Shown one piece after another: positions 1 to 12,199 of a DNA stretch of 64,000 nt. The notes under the pieces were generated by a model. It saw nothing but the letters and a program-made list of their open reading frames with translations, ran no database searches and had not been told where the DNA came from. The translations under genes were made by a program, and so were the position numbers. Source of the stretch: Argyresthia goedartella (Eukaryota > Arthropoda > Insecta > Lepidoptera > Argyresthiidae). Position 1 is the stretch's first letter. Every line of letters starts with the position of its first letter. The DNA lies in contig OX463815.1 in the NCBI GenBank assembly GCA_949825045.1, positions 17,291,231 to 17,355,230 on the forward strand, in the 5' to 3' direction.

Positions 1-59
1 TTTAGGTAACCAGGTACATTTTTAAGTTTGTATGTGGTTCACAGATTAATAAAATTCGA

Positions 60-210
60 ATTTCTTTCTTCAAGCAGGCCTCGGAGAACGCATATGGCGT
101 TTATGCTCAAAGCTCCAGATCGCTCCACTGCAGCCTACGAGCACGGGTTCAGAATCCGAGCCATACGACTGTGGAATGAGCTTCAGTTGAATGAGCTGAC
201 AGTCCATTTC
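60..210 (+). pseudogene. Possible non-LTR reverse transcriptase C-terminal remnant
   Basis: A short open stretch contains a segment of the type AFMLKAPDRSTAAYEHGF followed by RIRAIRLWNEL. The pattern of a basic/proline stretch followed by 'F.IRAIRLWN.L' resembles the extreme C-terminus of insect LINE polyproteins. Nothing upstream is visible because the window begins here, and the open frame ends at about 250. This is a family resemblance from memory only. Confidence 0.35.
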
Positions 211-274
211 GAAATACATTACATACAGAAGCACTATATTTTCCCTTTCTAGTTATATTTATACATGTCACCGG

Positions 275-632
275 AAGATAGTCAAAACCGTTAGTTGATC
301 AACTATCGGCAGATAGTAAACCAGACAGGGTTTAGAATTTACGTTTCTTTTGTTCTTACATGTCTACCTAACACGAAAACTATTCGGGGGCTTCACTGCC
401 CTCGCCCCGTCTAGTCTTCACTTATGATACCGCAGTGTTTGCCCTGGTATTTCGTTTGCAATTCAAGTTTAAACCAGATCACTATTTAACGGTTTTCACC
501 GTTAGTTGATGAACTAACGCGTCATATAGTAAGCAGTACACTAAATTTTACTATCTGTAGATAGTTGACCAACTTACAAGAAAAAAAAAAGGTTAGTTTG
601 TCAACTAACGGTTTTGAATATGGTACGGTGAG
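275..632 (+). mobile_element. Family-X MITE-like element, copy 1
   Basis: This non-coding unit reappears in opposite orientation at 5955-6325 and, more diverged, at 37340-37785. It is bounded by the AACCGTTAGTTGATCAACTA type motif and holds several short inverted motifs (ACTATCTGTAGATAGT, GTTAGTTGATGAACTAAC). Inside, at about 353-455, is the core block 'GTTCTTACATG..ACC TAACACGAA..GGGGGCTTC' that recurs at six other places in the window. No ORF is visible. It is probably a non-autonomous DNA element; its superfamily is unknown. Confidence 0.6.
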
Positions 633-639
633 ATATATA

Positions 640-1270
640 TGTTACGGCTAAAGCTAGGTGTGAAACTAAACTTAAGTTTAGCCGGCTAGTCTTAAGATTA
701 ATTTCGTGCCTGGGCTAATGTCCGAAGTATTGTTCATTTGTGATAACGGACGTCATCTTTAATCGGCTAGACTGCACATTAGCCGATGCGTTTCGGTTAA
801 TGTTGGACATTAGTTAGCTAATGTTGAAAACGATGTATTCGTGCGACTGCGGGGCGGGTCTCCAACTATTGGCGCTCTCACTTCGTTCGAGCGCCTAATA
901 TATCTCGACTGAAATAGGTGACTTTCAACCCTTGGTTAACAATCTACTATTGCAATAGAGCGCAGACGAGGCGCACATGATTGGCATATCCATATATTTT
1001 GCGTCGCGAAGCTTTTGTACATTTTGTTTCAAAGTGCATTAATGGGGCGCCGCGTTTGTGACGTGTCTTACGTCTTTTCAGTCTTCCTTGGGGCTTAGGA
1101 CCGCACCGTGATACCTACAGTCATGGCATTTCAATTCTTTGTATGAAGTTCTATGCAACTGCGCACCTACCATCACCGTTCTACAGCAGACTACGCAGAC
1201 CCTCATGCGCGCAACATACATTTTTATGTTGTAGCAATCTCCGGTGATAAAACTTACGATTACTTAGCTA
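640..1270. other. Intergenic, no gene seen
   Basis: Non-coding sequence with several short repeats of TTAGCCG, GGCTAATG and GGACATTAG between about 675 and 830. No coding or RNA signal found. Confidence 0.5.
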
Positions 1271-1275
1271 ACTAG

Positions 1276-1523
1276 ACAGGTTGACATTTAATTAGCTGAC
1301 CATATTTTTGGGGAGTTTTAGTACCCATAATTATGAACAACTTTCGTGGCAATCAAAAATAAATTTCGTTCTCCCCTAGAAACTTGTAATCAGCTGATCG
1401 GGTCAATGTACTAAGGGACGTTTTTTTTTTCATTTGCGGCCCTATGTTTCATTGGGAAAGTTGTTCATATTGATGGTTACTATCATTCCCCAAAATATGG
1501 TCAGCTAATTAAATATCACCTGT
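1276..1523. mobile_element. MITE with long terminal inverted repeats
   Basis: The left end (ACAGGTTGACATTTAATTAG, from 1276) and the reverse complement of the right end (ACAGGTGATATTTAATTAGC, ending at 1523) match, and the match continues inward for about 65-70 bases through AGCTGACCATATTT and ATGAACAACTTTC. No ORF lies between the arms. The ends and an adjacent TA suggest a Tc1/mariner-like MITE. The arms are seen directly; the superfamily is inferred. Confidence 0.65.
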
Positions 1524-1529
1524 ATATTG

Positions 1530-2685
1530 GTATATCGCGTGCGTCCTGCGCACCCGCAATGCTCCCCAAATCGTAGCAATGTGTGCGTATGCTTAAGCGG
1601 AACGGAATCTGGCTGTGAATGTGCGGCCAAGCGCGCACTTTTCTATGAATATTGCCAGGCGTGCACGCGCTCTTCAACATGATCACCTAACAACGGGCAA
1701 ATCCTGGTGCACTATTTTATTCAGCCATTTCATAGGCATTATTGGCCTTTCATTTAGCGCTACCCTTCTGCTTATCATACAGGATCTTAGCTTTACCTAA
1801 TCATAAAATGTACAGCGAATTTTACAACATTCTATCAATAATACTCTTACGAGATGCTTTCCTTTCGGGTTCAGAATATAATTATTTTCACGTGAGTTTT
1901 GTGTAACCTTTGTAATAGGGGCAAAACTGAATGGTTTAACCAGTTATGGAGCGAGATAGGAGAGTGAGAGATAATCTACAAAGTTGTCTTTTATAGGATG
2001 TGTCAAGAATCATAATACATAATTACATAATTTTCCTTATAAAGATTTTTGTGACATGACAAATAGAATAAAATATTAAAATCGGCCACTATCGTCGTGT
2101 TATGTTATTGCTCAATTCCAAGTTAAGGCCTTTGCTCCTTGGGTTACAACTATAAGTAATTATAATAGCATATAAAGATTATCTCCTAATTTAGTTTAGG
2201 TACTTACCTTGGTTTCATTTTTATAATAGCAGACCAGCTCTTCGAAGTGGCTGTTGACATCAAGTCGCGGATAATGGAAGTAACTCTCTAACTCTCTGTA
2301 TCTTCCAAGATGCTGTTGAAAGTTTTTATGTCCCAATTAGTTTTATGCAGGAAGGCAACATCATAGCTTGTAAACATTTTGAAACTTTATGAGTCGTCTG
2401 GGCGGTGTGTGGTCAGACTTCAGTTTTAGTATAGCCAGCACACATTTTACTATTTCTTTATAAGACTTCAGTGTTACCACTACTAAGTAATCATTGGGAT
2501 TATTCTCTTACTTTAACTTAGTCTAGTGGTAAATCAATCTGTTGATGTTTATGAAGTTAGATTTAATATAGTTGCCCCTTAAGCCCGGGTGGCGCCAAAA
2601 GGTGTCATTTTCTCGTTATAGGTTTTGAATTGTATTGCAATGGCATGAGATTTAAAAACGCGATAGTAATAATAATAATAATACC
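1530..2685. other. Intergenic, no supported gene
   Basis: AT-rich sequence without recognisable coding content. It contains a short AAT microsatellite at about 2666-2683. A 61-codon open frame at 1615-1800 has no recognisable features. Confidence 0.45.
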
Positions 2686-2689
2686 TTGG

Positions 2690-2905
2690 ACACTATTTAC
2701 ACACATTGATCTAGCCCCAAACTAGGATTCCCTATATCTTGGGTACTAGACAACGATACACATACTATTATAGATATATATTATTCTTAGATAGATAAAC
2801 ACAACCATGACTAGGGTACAAACATCCGTCCTCATCAAACAAATATTTGCCTCCACCGGGACTTGAGCCCAGGACCCTTGGCTTCGTATGCAGGGTCACT
2901 GCCGA
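2690..2905 (-). mobile_element. tRNA-derived SINE, family B (reverse orientation)
   Basis: Read on the minus strand, a tRNA-like head at about 2845-2905 (TACGAAGCCAAGGGTCCTGG, then a B-box-like stretch and 'GGAGGCAAATATTTG') is followed by a body with 'GATGAGGACGGATGTTTGTA' and 'CTAGTCATGGTT'. The same head and body stand at 35050-35190 on the plus strand, which shows that it is a dispersed repeat and not a functional tRNA gene. Confidence 0.65.
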
Positions 2906-3892
2906 CGAAGCCTCATAACTAGGTCTAGGGCTCGAAAAAGAACATCACTGTCCAAGTTCTCGAGAGAGAACATAACCATTTTTTACCTACATATATTCGT
3001 ATTTTGCTTCTGGCCCCACATTAGGATTACCTCGGGATCAGGCGAGCCACTTCGCAAAACAGTATCTTGGGGGAATTCACTCGGAAATATCCGGCGTAGT
3101 TCCACATCCTCGCTGCAATCGAGACAAAATTACTTGACCTATGTGAGTAAATTTCTGCACCTAATGCATATCGAAGTGAAATGTGACGACATTACTCACT
3201 ACGTATATATTGCACCATCACTCAGCGGCATTAGGCAGTATAGAAACTAAAATAAAGCGAAACAATATTATAAGTTGTAAGTCACTTCTATAAAATATGA
3301 ACGCTTATTGTAAAGTATGTGTAAAGTACTTACAACTGCAATAAAGTTTACACACGATATTTTCACCATTTTGTTTTGACTTCAAGTGAGAATTGCAACA
3401 AGGCAGGGTTTCAACAAGAGCATAAACTAAACGAATAATATTTATTGTTTTTAGTAATGCCATTTTCCCATGAAAACCTTAGTCATAAAAGTAACGTCTG
3501 ATATTTTGTAATTTTGGCTTTACGTATTTTTCTTTTCGTCGACTACTTTTACTTTATATTTCTAACTTGCTATTTTATGGATATTTGTAATAATAATTAA
3601 TAATCTACTAAAATAAAGATTCAGGGCCTCTTGTATGTATTCGTGTTTTTTCGTTTTGATGTTTTTCTTTTGTAAATAAGCCGAATTGTACAACCTTTTT
3701 GAAATCCGTTAAATAACTTTAAATATACTTAAATCCAACACGGCCATGTTAAGTTGGCACATTACTGACAGGCAATAACATACTGTTTTAGCGACTGTGT
3801 TACAAGTCGGTCTAATAAAGGAGTATCTGTAAAATATCATGAAAACGAAAAAGAAAAACAAACTTCAATATTAAATAGTATTTTATTCAATT

Positions 3893-4806
3893 TCAAACAA
3901 TCCTCCTATCATTGAACCTCGTGCCGCTTTGCTCCGACTGCGGTCTGTATCCGTTTTCGTCAGCGACATACTGCACCACGCGCATGCGTCCTTCCGGGTC
4001 TACGTAGCCGTACTCCCCCCGCACCACAAGCGCCTGCCCCGCTCGCCCTGCGACTAGACCGCCATCCTCGCGCCGGTATGATCCGTCTGATATCTGGTAT
4101 CTGTAAGATATCAGCATATCTACAATATATATGTCCATTATATCATTCATTCGTTCATTTTTCGGTTGGAAGTAGGGATGATACTAGTAAGTCAACATTG
4201 TTGTTGTTACTGTAGATATTTATTCATTCATTATTATTATTATTATTCATTATTATTTCATTTGTCACTCAGTCATCATTGTTATTGTTTAAGACTAGGA
4301 TGCTGGGTCAGTGTGGTATGTGGGGTGGGCAGGTGGGATTGTCTGATATGATATTTCAGTTACAACCGAACTCGAGAATGGTCTGACCGCTTTAATATAT
4401 ATCCTATTTTGTTTTATTCTCCTCAGTACGAAGGAGATGTATGTAAAATAAAATTAGGAAAAAAGCAAAGAAACAGGCTAAAAAAATAAAGTGAAATTCA
4501 GCTTACTACCAACAGATGGCGTTGGTGTTGTCAGTTATGTTTCAAGGCCGCGCGATGCATAGAGTTTTAAGACCAAGAGTTTCGTTAATCTGAGGCGCGC
4601 ATGCGTGGGCGTGGCAAACCTTACAACGTATCGTTGAAAATGAAAATGATGGATGAACATTTTTTTGACCGGGAGCTATGAGAATATTTGGTATTCTCAT
4701 AGTTCCCGGTCAAAACGCATTGTGAACTCGCGCCACGGCCAGCTAGTAACTAATACAACTGTGCGGCGTCCACATTTTGATTGGAATGCATGCATATATA
4801 CCTATA

Positions 4807-4851
<45 letters not shown>

Positions 4852-5049
4852 GATATATCCGAGTAGAAAATACTGAAGCTATACTTACTCAAAACTGTAG
4901 GTCCCCAAGCCATTGTCGTTGTAAGCATATTTAACAATCCGCGCATCAGAACTTCCACCAGCGGCGCCTGCGCTGATGTTGTGACTCCCAGCCGCAAGCA
5001 CGAAGACGACACAAACACACGCTTGCCTTAGCTGCACAAAAATATCCAT
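3893..5049 (-). CDS. Cuticular protein, RR-1 type (CPR-a)
   Basis: Two exons: 4889-5049 (ATG at 5049) and 3893-4100 (TGA at 3893-3895). The donor GTAAGTAT and acceptor TATCTTACAG join in phase 2, giving ...TYSFE|YQISDGSYRRED and a 122-residue protein. Residues 1-22 are a hydrophobic signal peptide. The RR core follows at about residues 49-105, with YSFEYQISDG, RGEYGYVDPEG and VVQYVADENGYRP matching the RR-1 chitin-binding pattern. The short basic tail lacks the TPPP segment seen in CPR-c to -e. The start chosen has a strong context (ACACCATGG) and a TATA-like CATAAATAG about 45 bases upstream. A good acceptor (TTTTTGTGCAG, exon then starting at 5031) lies just inside it, so a distant tiny first exon ending in phase 0 is an alternative. 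A poly(A) signal AATAAAA lies 6 bases after the stop. The intron holds a hairpin (4663-4715) and a TA microsatellite. Confidence 0.85.
4663..4715. repeat. Near-perfect hairpin in CPR-a intron
   Basis: Arms of 24 bases (4663-4686 and 4692-4715) match at 23 positions around a 5-base loop. The stem reads TTTTGACCGGGA-C/T-CTATGAGAATA. It lies in the CPR-a intron. Confidence 0.85.
4810..4848. repeat. (TA)n microsatellite
   Basis: An uninterrupted alternating TA run of about 39 bases in the CPR-a intron. Confidence 0.95.
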
Positions 5050-5099
5050 GGTGTCAAGGTTAATCAAGTCATCAGTTATTTGTATAATCTATTTATGAC

Positions 5100-5950
5100 A
5101 TTAGATCGAATCTTGGAGAATGCAGATATGATTAAGGTTAAATGCAAATATGGTAAAGTTCTGATTTATAACGCAGTAAATACGAGTAACTCCTCAAATA
5201 ATCCGGGGTGGATGTATCTTCCGGGTAGCATTTACTTAATTGTAGTTCTCGTATTCTCGAGGATTTCTTTTATTGACATTGACATTAGTAAGTACTTCGT
5301 ACAATTCTTGTGGTGACCTAATGTGGCCTTCACAAATTCTTTCATGTGTCAAAGTTCATGACATTTTAGAAATGTCTGCTAATAACCCTGAATTAGTAAC
5401 AAATCATGAATGATGCATATTAAATTGATGAGTTGAGTCGTTCTTACTTTACTCATTTATGTTTTTTTAATGTGGGGATAATAATAAAAAGAATTGCTAG
5501 GTGTGAATACCATTTTCGAATGGTGAAAGATATTTCAAAAAAATTGCGATATTTTCCTGATGTTTCAAATAGCGCGACTATAGGTAGCGAGTTTTTGTAG
5601 ACACAAAGCAGATTCAAAGACATGTTTTAGAACGAGTTTTGCAACTCACCATTTTGTCTTGGCTTCGGAATAGTTTGGATGTCGTCTAGTGGGCGGGCAC
5701 TGAGGATTGAGTTGCTCGTCTGACACTTTAATACTTGCTCGTTAACTGGTCCGGGGTCCCGCGACGGTGTCAGGACTAGACCTCGACTTCATTCCTGAGA
5801 TGACAACGTGGGGGAGGACTGTCTTGTGTCGTTGACATTGTATTCAACTGTAGATATATATTGTGCGCACAAGAGTTACCTAGACCAGCTTCATTTGTAT
5901 TTAGTCTTGTCCAGCGATCTTTAGTGTAGGGTGTACAACTGTTGTGTATA
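5100..5950. other. Intergenic upstream of CPR-a
   Basis: No second gene is visible. The stretch nearest 5049 is the presumed promoter of CPR-a. A 78-codon open frame at 5080-5316 has no recognisable domain. Confidence 0.4.
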
Positions 5951-5954
5951 TAAA

Positions 5955-6325
5955 CTAACGTTTGTTTTCTCGTCAGTTGGTCAACTATCGACAGATAGTA
6001 AACTGTAGCGTAATGCTACTATATGACGCGTTGGTTGACTTGGTTGGTTGGTTAAACTAACGGTTAAAACCGTTAAAACGTAAACTGTTTTAAACTTGAA
6101 TTTCAAACGAAATACCAGGGCAAACACTGAGGTAGCCTATGTGAAGACTAGAGGGGGCGAGCGCAGCGAAGCCCCCGAATAGTCTTCGTGTTAGGTTGAC
6201 ATGTAAGAACAAAATAAACGTTAATTCTAAACCCTTTCGGTCTGGTTTACTATCTGTCGATAGTTGTTCAACTAACGCGTTAGTTTATCAACTAACGGTT
6301 TTGACTATCTTACTGTGACATATAC
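5955..6325 (-). mobile_element. Family-X MITE-like element, copy 2 (inverted)
   Basis: This copy matches 275-632 in opposite orientation. Shared landmarks are the ACTATCTGTCGATAGTTG motif, the AACCAGGGCAAACACTG-type stretch, the core 'GGGGGCGAGCGCAGCGAAGC' hairpin near 6153-6175, and the end CTAACGGTTTTGACTATCTT near 6290-6310. The last motif also occurs alone at about 42458-42492. Non-coding. Confidence 0.6.
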
Positions 6326-6329
6326 ATCC

Positions 6330-6870
6330 ATTAATCCCCAAAACGACAACATCCGTTGGGATTTAATTTAACAGGAAGCATCATTATCATCTCGGCTGAG
6401 GCTTATTTTTAATATTCAAATGCTTCTCTCATCGGTCGGAAAATTTTATCACATTTATATGCGAAAAAATAAAGAGTTACTCAGACAAAAGTATGTTTAA
6501 ATAGGGTACTTAGTCTTTCGTTTGATTGAAAGTCGTGCAGAATGCACAATGTGCAATTACAACTCAAAGAATTTAAACTTAAGTAGCATGAGGATTATGA
6601 GACGCAGAGAAGAACTAGAAAGGAACTTTTTTCACCTAGAGTACTGAAGATTCTATTGTTGGCATTTGTGAGGCAACAACATAAAATTTGCCTTAATTGT
6701 TATGATATTTTTTCCTTTTCTGGCCAGCAGAGAAGTGAAAGGGCACTTCAATTAAACATCATTCTTTTAAGTATTGAAATGCTTTACAATGGCCTTATGA
6801 TGTTTTATTAGGTTTTAAATATACCTAAATCTAAATATTTGCTGACATTTAAATGTAAAAAAGCGTCTGC
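6330..6870. other. Intergenic, nothing recognised
   Basis: AT-rich sequence with no long ORF and no repeat that I can match within the window. Confidence 0.4.
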
Positions 6871-6873
6871 ATT

Positions 6874-6943
6874 GCTTCAAGCGCGATAACGCTGAGCCTG
6901 CGTGGCGTGCTTCAAGCGCGATAACGCTGAGCCTGCGTGGCTT
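6874..6943. repeat. Two tandem copies of a 35-base unit
   Basis: The unit beginning GCTTCAAGCGCGATAACGCT is present at 6874-6908 and 6909-6943 and is nearly identical in both, differing only at its last bases. Confidence 0.9.
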
Positions 6944-7267
6944 GTTTTCATCAAACAGTCTTGATGCCTTGAATATGTGATATTTTATTTACTAAATGTA
7001 ATAAATCGCTATTATTAGAATATTATACAATAAAACACAGAGATTTCTAATTAATAATGTTGAATTTTAATACGTTATAATAATAAAGTAAATAGTGGCA
7101 CAACCATTGCATCAATTACTTTGTTCTATAAATTTTCACAATAAACAGCTTCTTATCGAAGTGGAAATAATCGTTAGCCTAAGTTATATAAGTACAGATA
7201 CTTAGTAGTAGCACGTAGTAGACTCTATAGGTAGAAAGACAAAATTTAAATGTAAAAGAAGTACATA

Positions 7268-7374
7268 AAACATAAACATAACATAAACTTTTCTTTTTCT
7301 TTTTTCCTAGCCGGGGATCGAAACCGGGACCTCTCGCATGGTAGGCAGAGCCTCAACCGCTGCGCCACAGAGGT
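7268..7374 (-). mobile_element. tRNA-derived SINE, family A, head fragment (reverse)
   Basis: On the minus strand the tRNA-like head reads ACCTCTGTGGCGCAGCGGTT ... GAGAGGTCCCGGTTTCGATCC at about 7305-7374, followed by an AT-rich stretch with AACATAAACATAA. The middle of the SINE body seen in the 44.9 and 60.7 kb copies is missing. It is a SINE fragment, not a tRNA gene: the same head recurs four times with the same non-tRNA flank. Confidence 0.7.
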
Positions 7375-7379
7375 CGTCA

Positions 7380-10300
7380 ATACACAAAAGAATTTTTACA
7401 TAAGGAAGTAACGGATATTTTAGCTGGAGTGTATCTAAACAAACTAGTGTCGCTTTTCCTTATTCTTCTCTATTTCTTGTCGAATGTCGATCACGGGCTG
7501 AAACAGAGTGAAAGCCAATAGTATGTTTTCTAAATTTTGAATGAAGAAAATAAACCAATTTAGAATTTTGATAACTTTATTTTGAATCTTATTCTGTTTA
7601 AAAACATACACACGTATGTTCCAGAACGAATAGATAGATAGATTAGAAAACACATTTATTCAAATTGTCACAATATACTGTTACCTGCGTTTCGTTTCAG
7701 ATGTACGCACAGATAAACTACGATAACAAATGACAAGAAAATGACAATACAAATGACTCTTATGACTAATGACACAAGGTTCATTTCCTATGCAGGTGCG
7801 CGCCATGTTATGGTAGCTATCTGGGATGATTCGTGTGTACATTAGTGTGAAGGAAATAGTTTTTTTGATTAATATATCGACACTTCTCCAAATAAGCCTG
7901 CCTTTACCTGCCGTGAAAGATTTTATTGATCGTAAGAATAATCGACGAAAATTACCTTCCGCATATTTGAGTTTTACACTGGATCAAGTTTCCATTCACA
8001 AAGAAGACAGGTTTCCTTTGCAAACAACGTTACTTACCTAAAGAGCGAAAATTAATTACAAAGCACAGGGAACGAAATAAATGATCTGAAACCTTGAAAT
8101 AAGCTTGTTACAAATAACTATTCCGGATAAGCCTTTCTAGGTCCTTCAAAATTCACAAAAGGCAGATACGGAACAATCATTCACAGTGACATAATTGGTT
8201 ATAGTTGTGATAATGAGTCTTCATGCTACCAGCAGTCCTATGTTAGCCCAGGAGTGTTGCAATAACAGGGCCTGGAAGGTTGCTTTGCAGCTGTAACAAA
8301 AGTATGAAAATGATGATGTTGATGATAATTGCTCTCTATGATGATGATCCATGACGGATAAGTCTAAGTTGAAATTTATGAAACAGGAATGGAACACTAT
8401 AAGTAATAATAATGCTTTATACTTATCCACGTGACCAATTTACCATGAAGTTGTATTAACCCGGTTTAAAAAATAAATGAAATGGAAAAATAGCTGTACC
8501 TTTCGGTACTGAGCTTTAGGAAAGTAAGGGGAAATAAAATAAATCTAACAGTTTCGACAGACAAGAACTTAGAGAAAAGTATTGCCAGTTTATAGGTTTA
8601 TTCGATTGGTATATTTATCCATTACATCATCCTAGGAGTGTTGCAATCACAGCAGCAGGTAAGGAGTAGCCAACCTTATCGCTAGGCGGCTGAAAAAGAA
8701 ATGACGACATGCAACAAAATATTCTGGATAAAATATGTTTATAGAGAACTTACACTGGGTACTTCAATATTCCTATCAAGTTTGTCTGTAGTTAGGTTAG
8801 TAAGAATATTAACTAGTCTATAAGTATCATCAATAGGTATACTAATGATAAATGTATGATATCTAGGTACTCTCTGAAACTCTCTATGAAAGTAAGGCGG
8901 ACTACTCGTAGAAGGAATGTAAATAGTTTTGACAAGTCCAGACACTATTAGATAGAGAGTACATAGTTTTTTTATGATTAACGGGTGATTGTTCCAGATA
9001 AACAGTCAGAACTTCTGTCAAATTCCTCAGATAAGCAAGCAGATAAAAGTTATCTAAGAATGGAAAAATCGGTCGTTAGTTTTCCAGCCATTATCCATTA
9101 AATCATCCTAGGAGAGTTGACATTACACTGCTCTTTAAGGCGAGACCGCCTGCCGCAAAGTAAATGAGCATCGGCAACAACAAATATTTAAAAAATGCCC
9201 TGTGATCTTGTGAAGTGATCTGATGCTAAATAGTTCATTGTTCCGATCCAAAATATATTATATGTGGTTAAATCAAAAATCGTTTCTTCACTTGACTGGT
9301 AGAAACTTGATACGGTTTTGCTAACCGCACTTGCTCGGGTTGCCTGCGTATTCTAAGTCATCTGTCTCAAAGACTAACTAAATGCCGTACTCAGAGACAT
9401 TTAATGAACGATTATTCCAATTAAAAATTTGAATTAATGCACAAAACTATTAATTTAGTAATCCTTAATTAATCATGACACGACTCTGGGTATGGCCGTA
9501 AAACTCTATCCACAATTAGATATCTTCAGGGACGAAAAAGGTTTCACCTACAGTATTAGTTCGCACATTTGTTATTAATTCACAGGGATTGAATGAGTAA
9601 GGCTAAAGATGTTATGATCTTTTTAGATACGAGTATAAACAAGGGATTATTTAATTATGTACTAAAACAAATTGAGTGAATTGCCTCTAATTGGACCTAG
9701 GTAAAGCGTTGTAATCATAATGTCATCACCATATCACATCCACCTAGGATTATGGTTTATGCGAATTAGAATTGTTATTTGTTAAGCAGCCGCGTAAATG
9801 TTGATAACCTTTAGAAGCGTGTTTACAAAATGGAAATTATGTAAACTACTATAGATTTGAATAAGCTTAATTCGCGAGTTGAAATTCGCAAATAGTTTCC
9901 AGAAACCACCCGTTCATATCGTACAACCTATGTAATACTTCGCAGTGACATTTAGTTAGAGAATCATCATTGCAGAGTTATCTAGCTAGGTTACTACATA
10001 GGTATTTATTCGTATACTGGTATTATTAGGTCCTAAACAGAAGAGACATACATAAAAAACTATTGCTACATTCGGTAAGTATTTTTTAAGAATTGACTGT
10101 GGAAATCAGAGATATTTAATGAACTAGCAACTTATTGTAATCCTACTAGTTATCTTTTGATACTTAACTCTGAATATTTGCTGATCGGACATCTGGCCAC
10201 CCTAATTTAAACATTTGAGGGCTTTGAGCTTTGGCTCTGTGTATATCCCATAATGAAAGTACTCTTGAAGATCTTTGTAGTGAGCCACATGAGGCTAGGA
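7380..10300. other. Long intergenic stretch, no gene seen
   Basis: The open frames here (longest about 70 codons) show no domain, signal peptide plus splice pattern, or codon bias that I recognise. Two diverged copies of a TCATCCTAGGAG(T/A)GTTG motif lie at about 8627 and 9106. No RNA gene seen. Confidence 0.45.
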
Positions 10301-10307
10301 GGTGTAT

Positions 10308-11074
10308 CTAGGATTTTACTTCACTTACTTCAATATCAGGAACAGCATAGTCCCTAACCGTGGGGTGATATCCATATTTATCAGCGGTATATGAGACATG
10401 ATATATCTTTCCGTCGTCAGCTATAAACGAATAGAAGCCTTCCACTACATAATCACCATTCTTATCAAATCCTCCGCTTTCAGATCTTTCGATGTCATTC
10501 GAAGTTAGGAATCTGAAAATGTAACCAGTAAACTCTCCTTAATGTGTTCTATCTTTTATGTGTTCTATGAAAAATATTAGAACACAGATCAGGGGTTTTC
10601 AAGATGCTTGGATTCTAGTGCTTTATGTTCAATGATGAGAAAAACCGGAAAAAACTTTTATATTAAAAAGGGATCTAATAAATGTGGTATAAGGGAATGA
10701 TGAACAAAAAAGTACTCACTTGAAGTGATATTTTCCCTTCAATCCTTTATTATCATTTAATGTGTTCTATCTTTAATGTGTTCTATGAAAAATATTAGAA
10801 CACAGATCAAGGGTTTTCAAGATGCTTGGATTTTAGTGCTTTATGTTCAATGATGAGAAAAACCGGGAAAAACTTTTATATTAAAAAGGGATCTAATAAA
10901 TGTGGTATAAGGGAATGATGAACAAAAAAGTACTCACTTGAAGTGATATTTTCCCTCCAATCCTTTATTATCATTTTCATAGCGGGTGGTTCTTGCGGCT
11001 GCATCTTGAGCACAAACTCCAATTAATGAAACAGCTACGAGTACTGTTGCGACAACGGTGTTGTGGTACCACAT
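10308..11074 (-). CDS. Cuticular protein, RR-1 type (CPR-b)
   Basis: Coding exons are 10938-11074 (ATG at 11074) and 10308-10512 (TAG at 10308-10310). The donor GTGAGTAC and acceptor ACATTTTCAG join in phase 2 to give ...GKYHFK|FLTSNDIE and a 113-residue protein. Residues 1-22 (MWYHNTVVATVLVAVSLIGV) form a signal peptide. The RR core at about residues 42-100 carries SNDIERSESGG, VVEGFYSFIADDGK and VSYTADKYGYHP, a more diverged but recognisable RR-1 pattern. There is no TPPP tail. The ATG directly follows a splice-acceptor-like CTATTTCAG, which suggests a 5' non-coding exon; a candidate with promoter lies at 14578-14696. The intron between the coding exons contains a 218-base tandem duplication that copied the last 39 bases of the first coding exon together with its donor (10720-10758). 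Confidence 0.87.
10541..10976. repeat. 218-base tandem duplication spanning a CPR-b exon edge
   Basis: Copy 1 is 10541-10758 and copy 2 is 10759-10976, differing at only a few bases. The second copy carries the true 3' end of CPR-b's first coding exon with its GTGAGT donor (10937). The first carries a duplicated 39-base partial exon (10720-10758) with the same donor but no real acceptor, so it is probably skipped. The near-identity suggests a recent event. Confidence 0.92.
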
Positions 11075-11246
11075 CTGAAATAGACTCTACTTATTATAGT
11101 GACCATATGTTTTTTTTTAATATTATTAAAAAAAAACGAATTATGCGACACCTTTATCAACAAGTTTATGCGACAAGGATCACAACTCAGAATCAAGCAA
11201 GATATGAAAAAATTGAATATATAAATATAATGCTAATTGGAATTGA

Positions 11247-11314
11247 GGGGCTAATTGGAACTAATAGAAAATGCAGCCAAATCTCTGCATTTTGTATTAG
11301 TTCCAATTAGCCCC
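11247..11314. repeat. Near-perfect hairpin, 30-base arms
   Basis: Arms 11247-11276 and 11285-11314 match at 29 of 30 positions around an 8-base loop. The stem begins GGGGCTAATTGGAACTAATA. It lies in the putative first intron of CPR-b. No flanking target duplication is evident. Confidence 0.9.
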
Positions 11315-11319
11315 CTTTT

Positions 11320-12195
11320 ACCGGTACAAATTTTCAAGGTAGCAAAAAGTAGGTATACCATGCGTGCTAAAAACTTGTTGCTAAATCAAGTCACTGCAAA
11401 GTTTAATCAACAGATTATTTGTTTAAGTTAATTTTATATGCACCGAGTTATGCGCATAGACCTCCCGACACGTACTAAGAACCTGGTCTCCATTGCCAAT
11501 CCACTATAAAAACCATCTTTATTTATACGAAAACTGGTTATTTCACTCGTAGTAGCTCATTATTTTTGCCTTTGTCTTTTTTCCCTTCACTTTAGGGTTC
11601 TAGTTTAGAGGTAGTACAAATTATAATATTCTGTCTACAGGTGTCTGCAACGGACGGTCTCTGAGAAGAATCTGTCTTCTCTATTTCGATTTTAATCTGC
11701 TGCAATTTGAAAAACCTTAAGGATTCCATAATTATCTGTCTTTACAACAATAAAAGCTGTGTTTAAGGACTCAGGATGACAATCATCACAAAGATGCAAT
11801 TGAATATCCGGACGAAGGTCACCAAGTAGACTTGTAATCGTACGGCAGCTAACAGCAATGGCAGCGAACGTTTAGCCGTAGGCGATGCTGTCAAACTTCC
11901 TTATATATCTATATAATAAACGGACCATTAAAAGTACCTCACTATTTTGTACCTCTACTCTCCTATTACCTAAATTACCTTCTACCGAATTCATAACTAC
12001 TTACCTTGGGCAAAAAATTATTTACCAATATAAGTTTTGACTCCCAAATATGTTAAATGTACTCGTATGTACTTTAGTGCTCCCAATTTTCACAGAACCG
12101 TAATGGTTGCTATGGGTCACTTTCTGTCCGAATACTAAAGTTAGGTTTGTTAGGTCACAATCTGGAGCCGAATGGAAGTGGAGCGGAGCGAGGCG
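11320..12195. other. Non-coding, within putative CPR-b first intron
   Basis: No coding exon or matched repeat recognised. Confidence 0.4.
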
Positions 12196-12199
12196 ACCC

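Noticed and set aside
2208..2218. Minus-strand ATGAAACCAAG followed by a consensus donor GTAAGTAC, like a tiny CPR first exon that would belong to a further gene to the left.
   Set aside because: The only TATA-like sequence touches the ATG, leaving no leader, and no matching second exon is visible between here and position 1.
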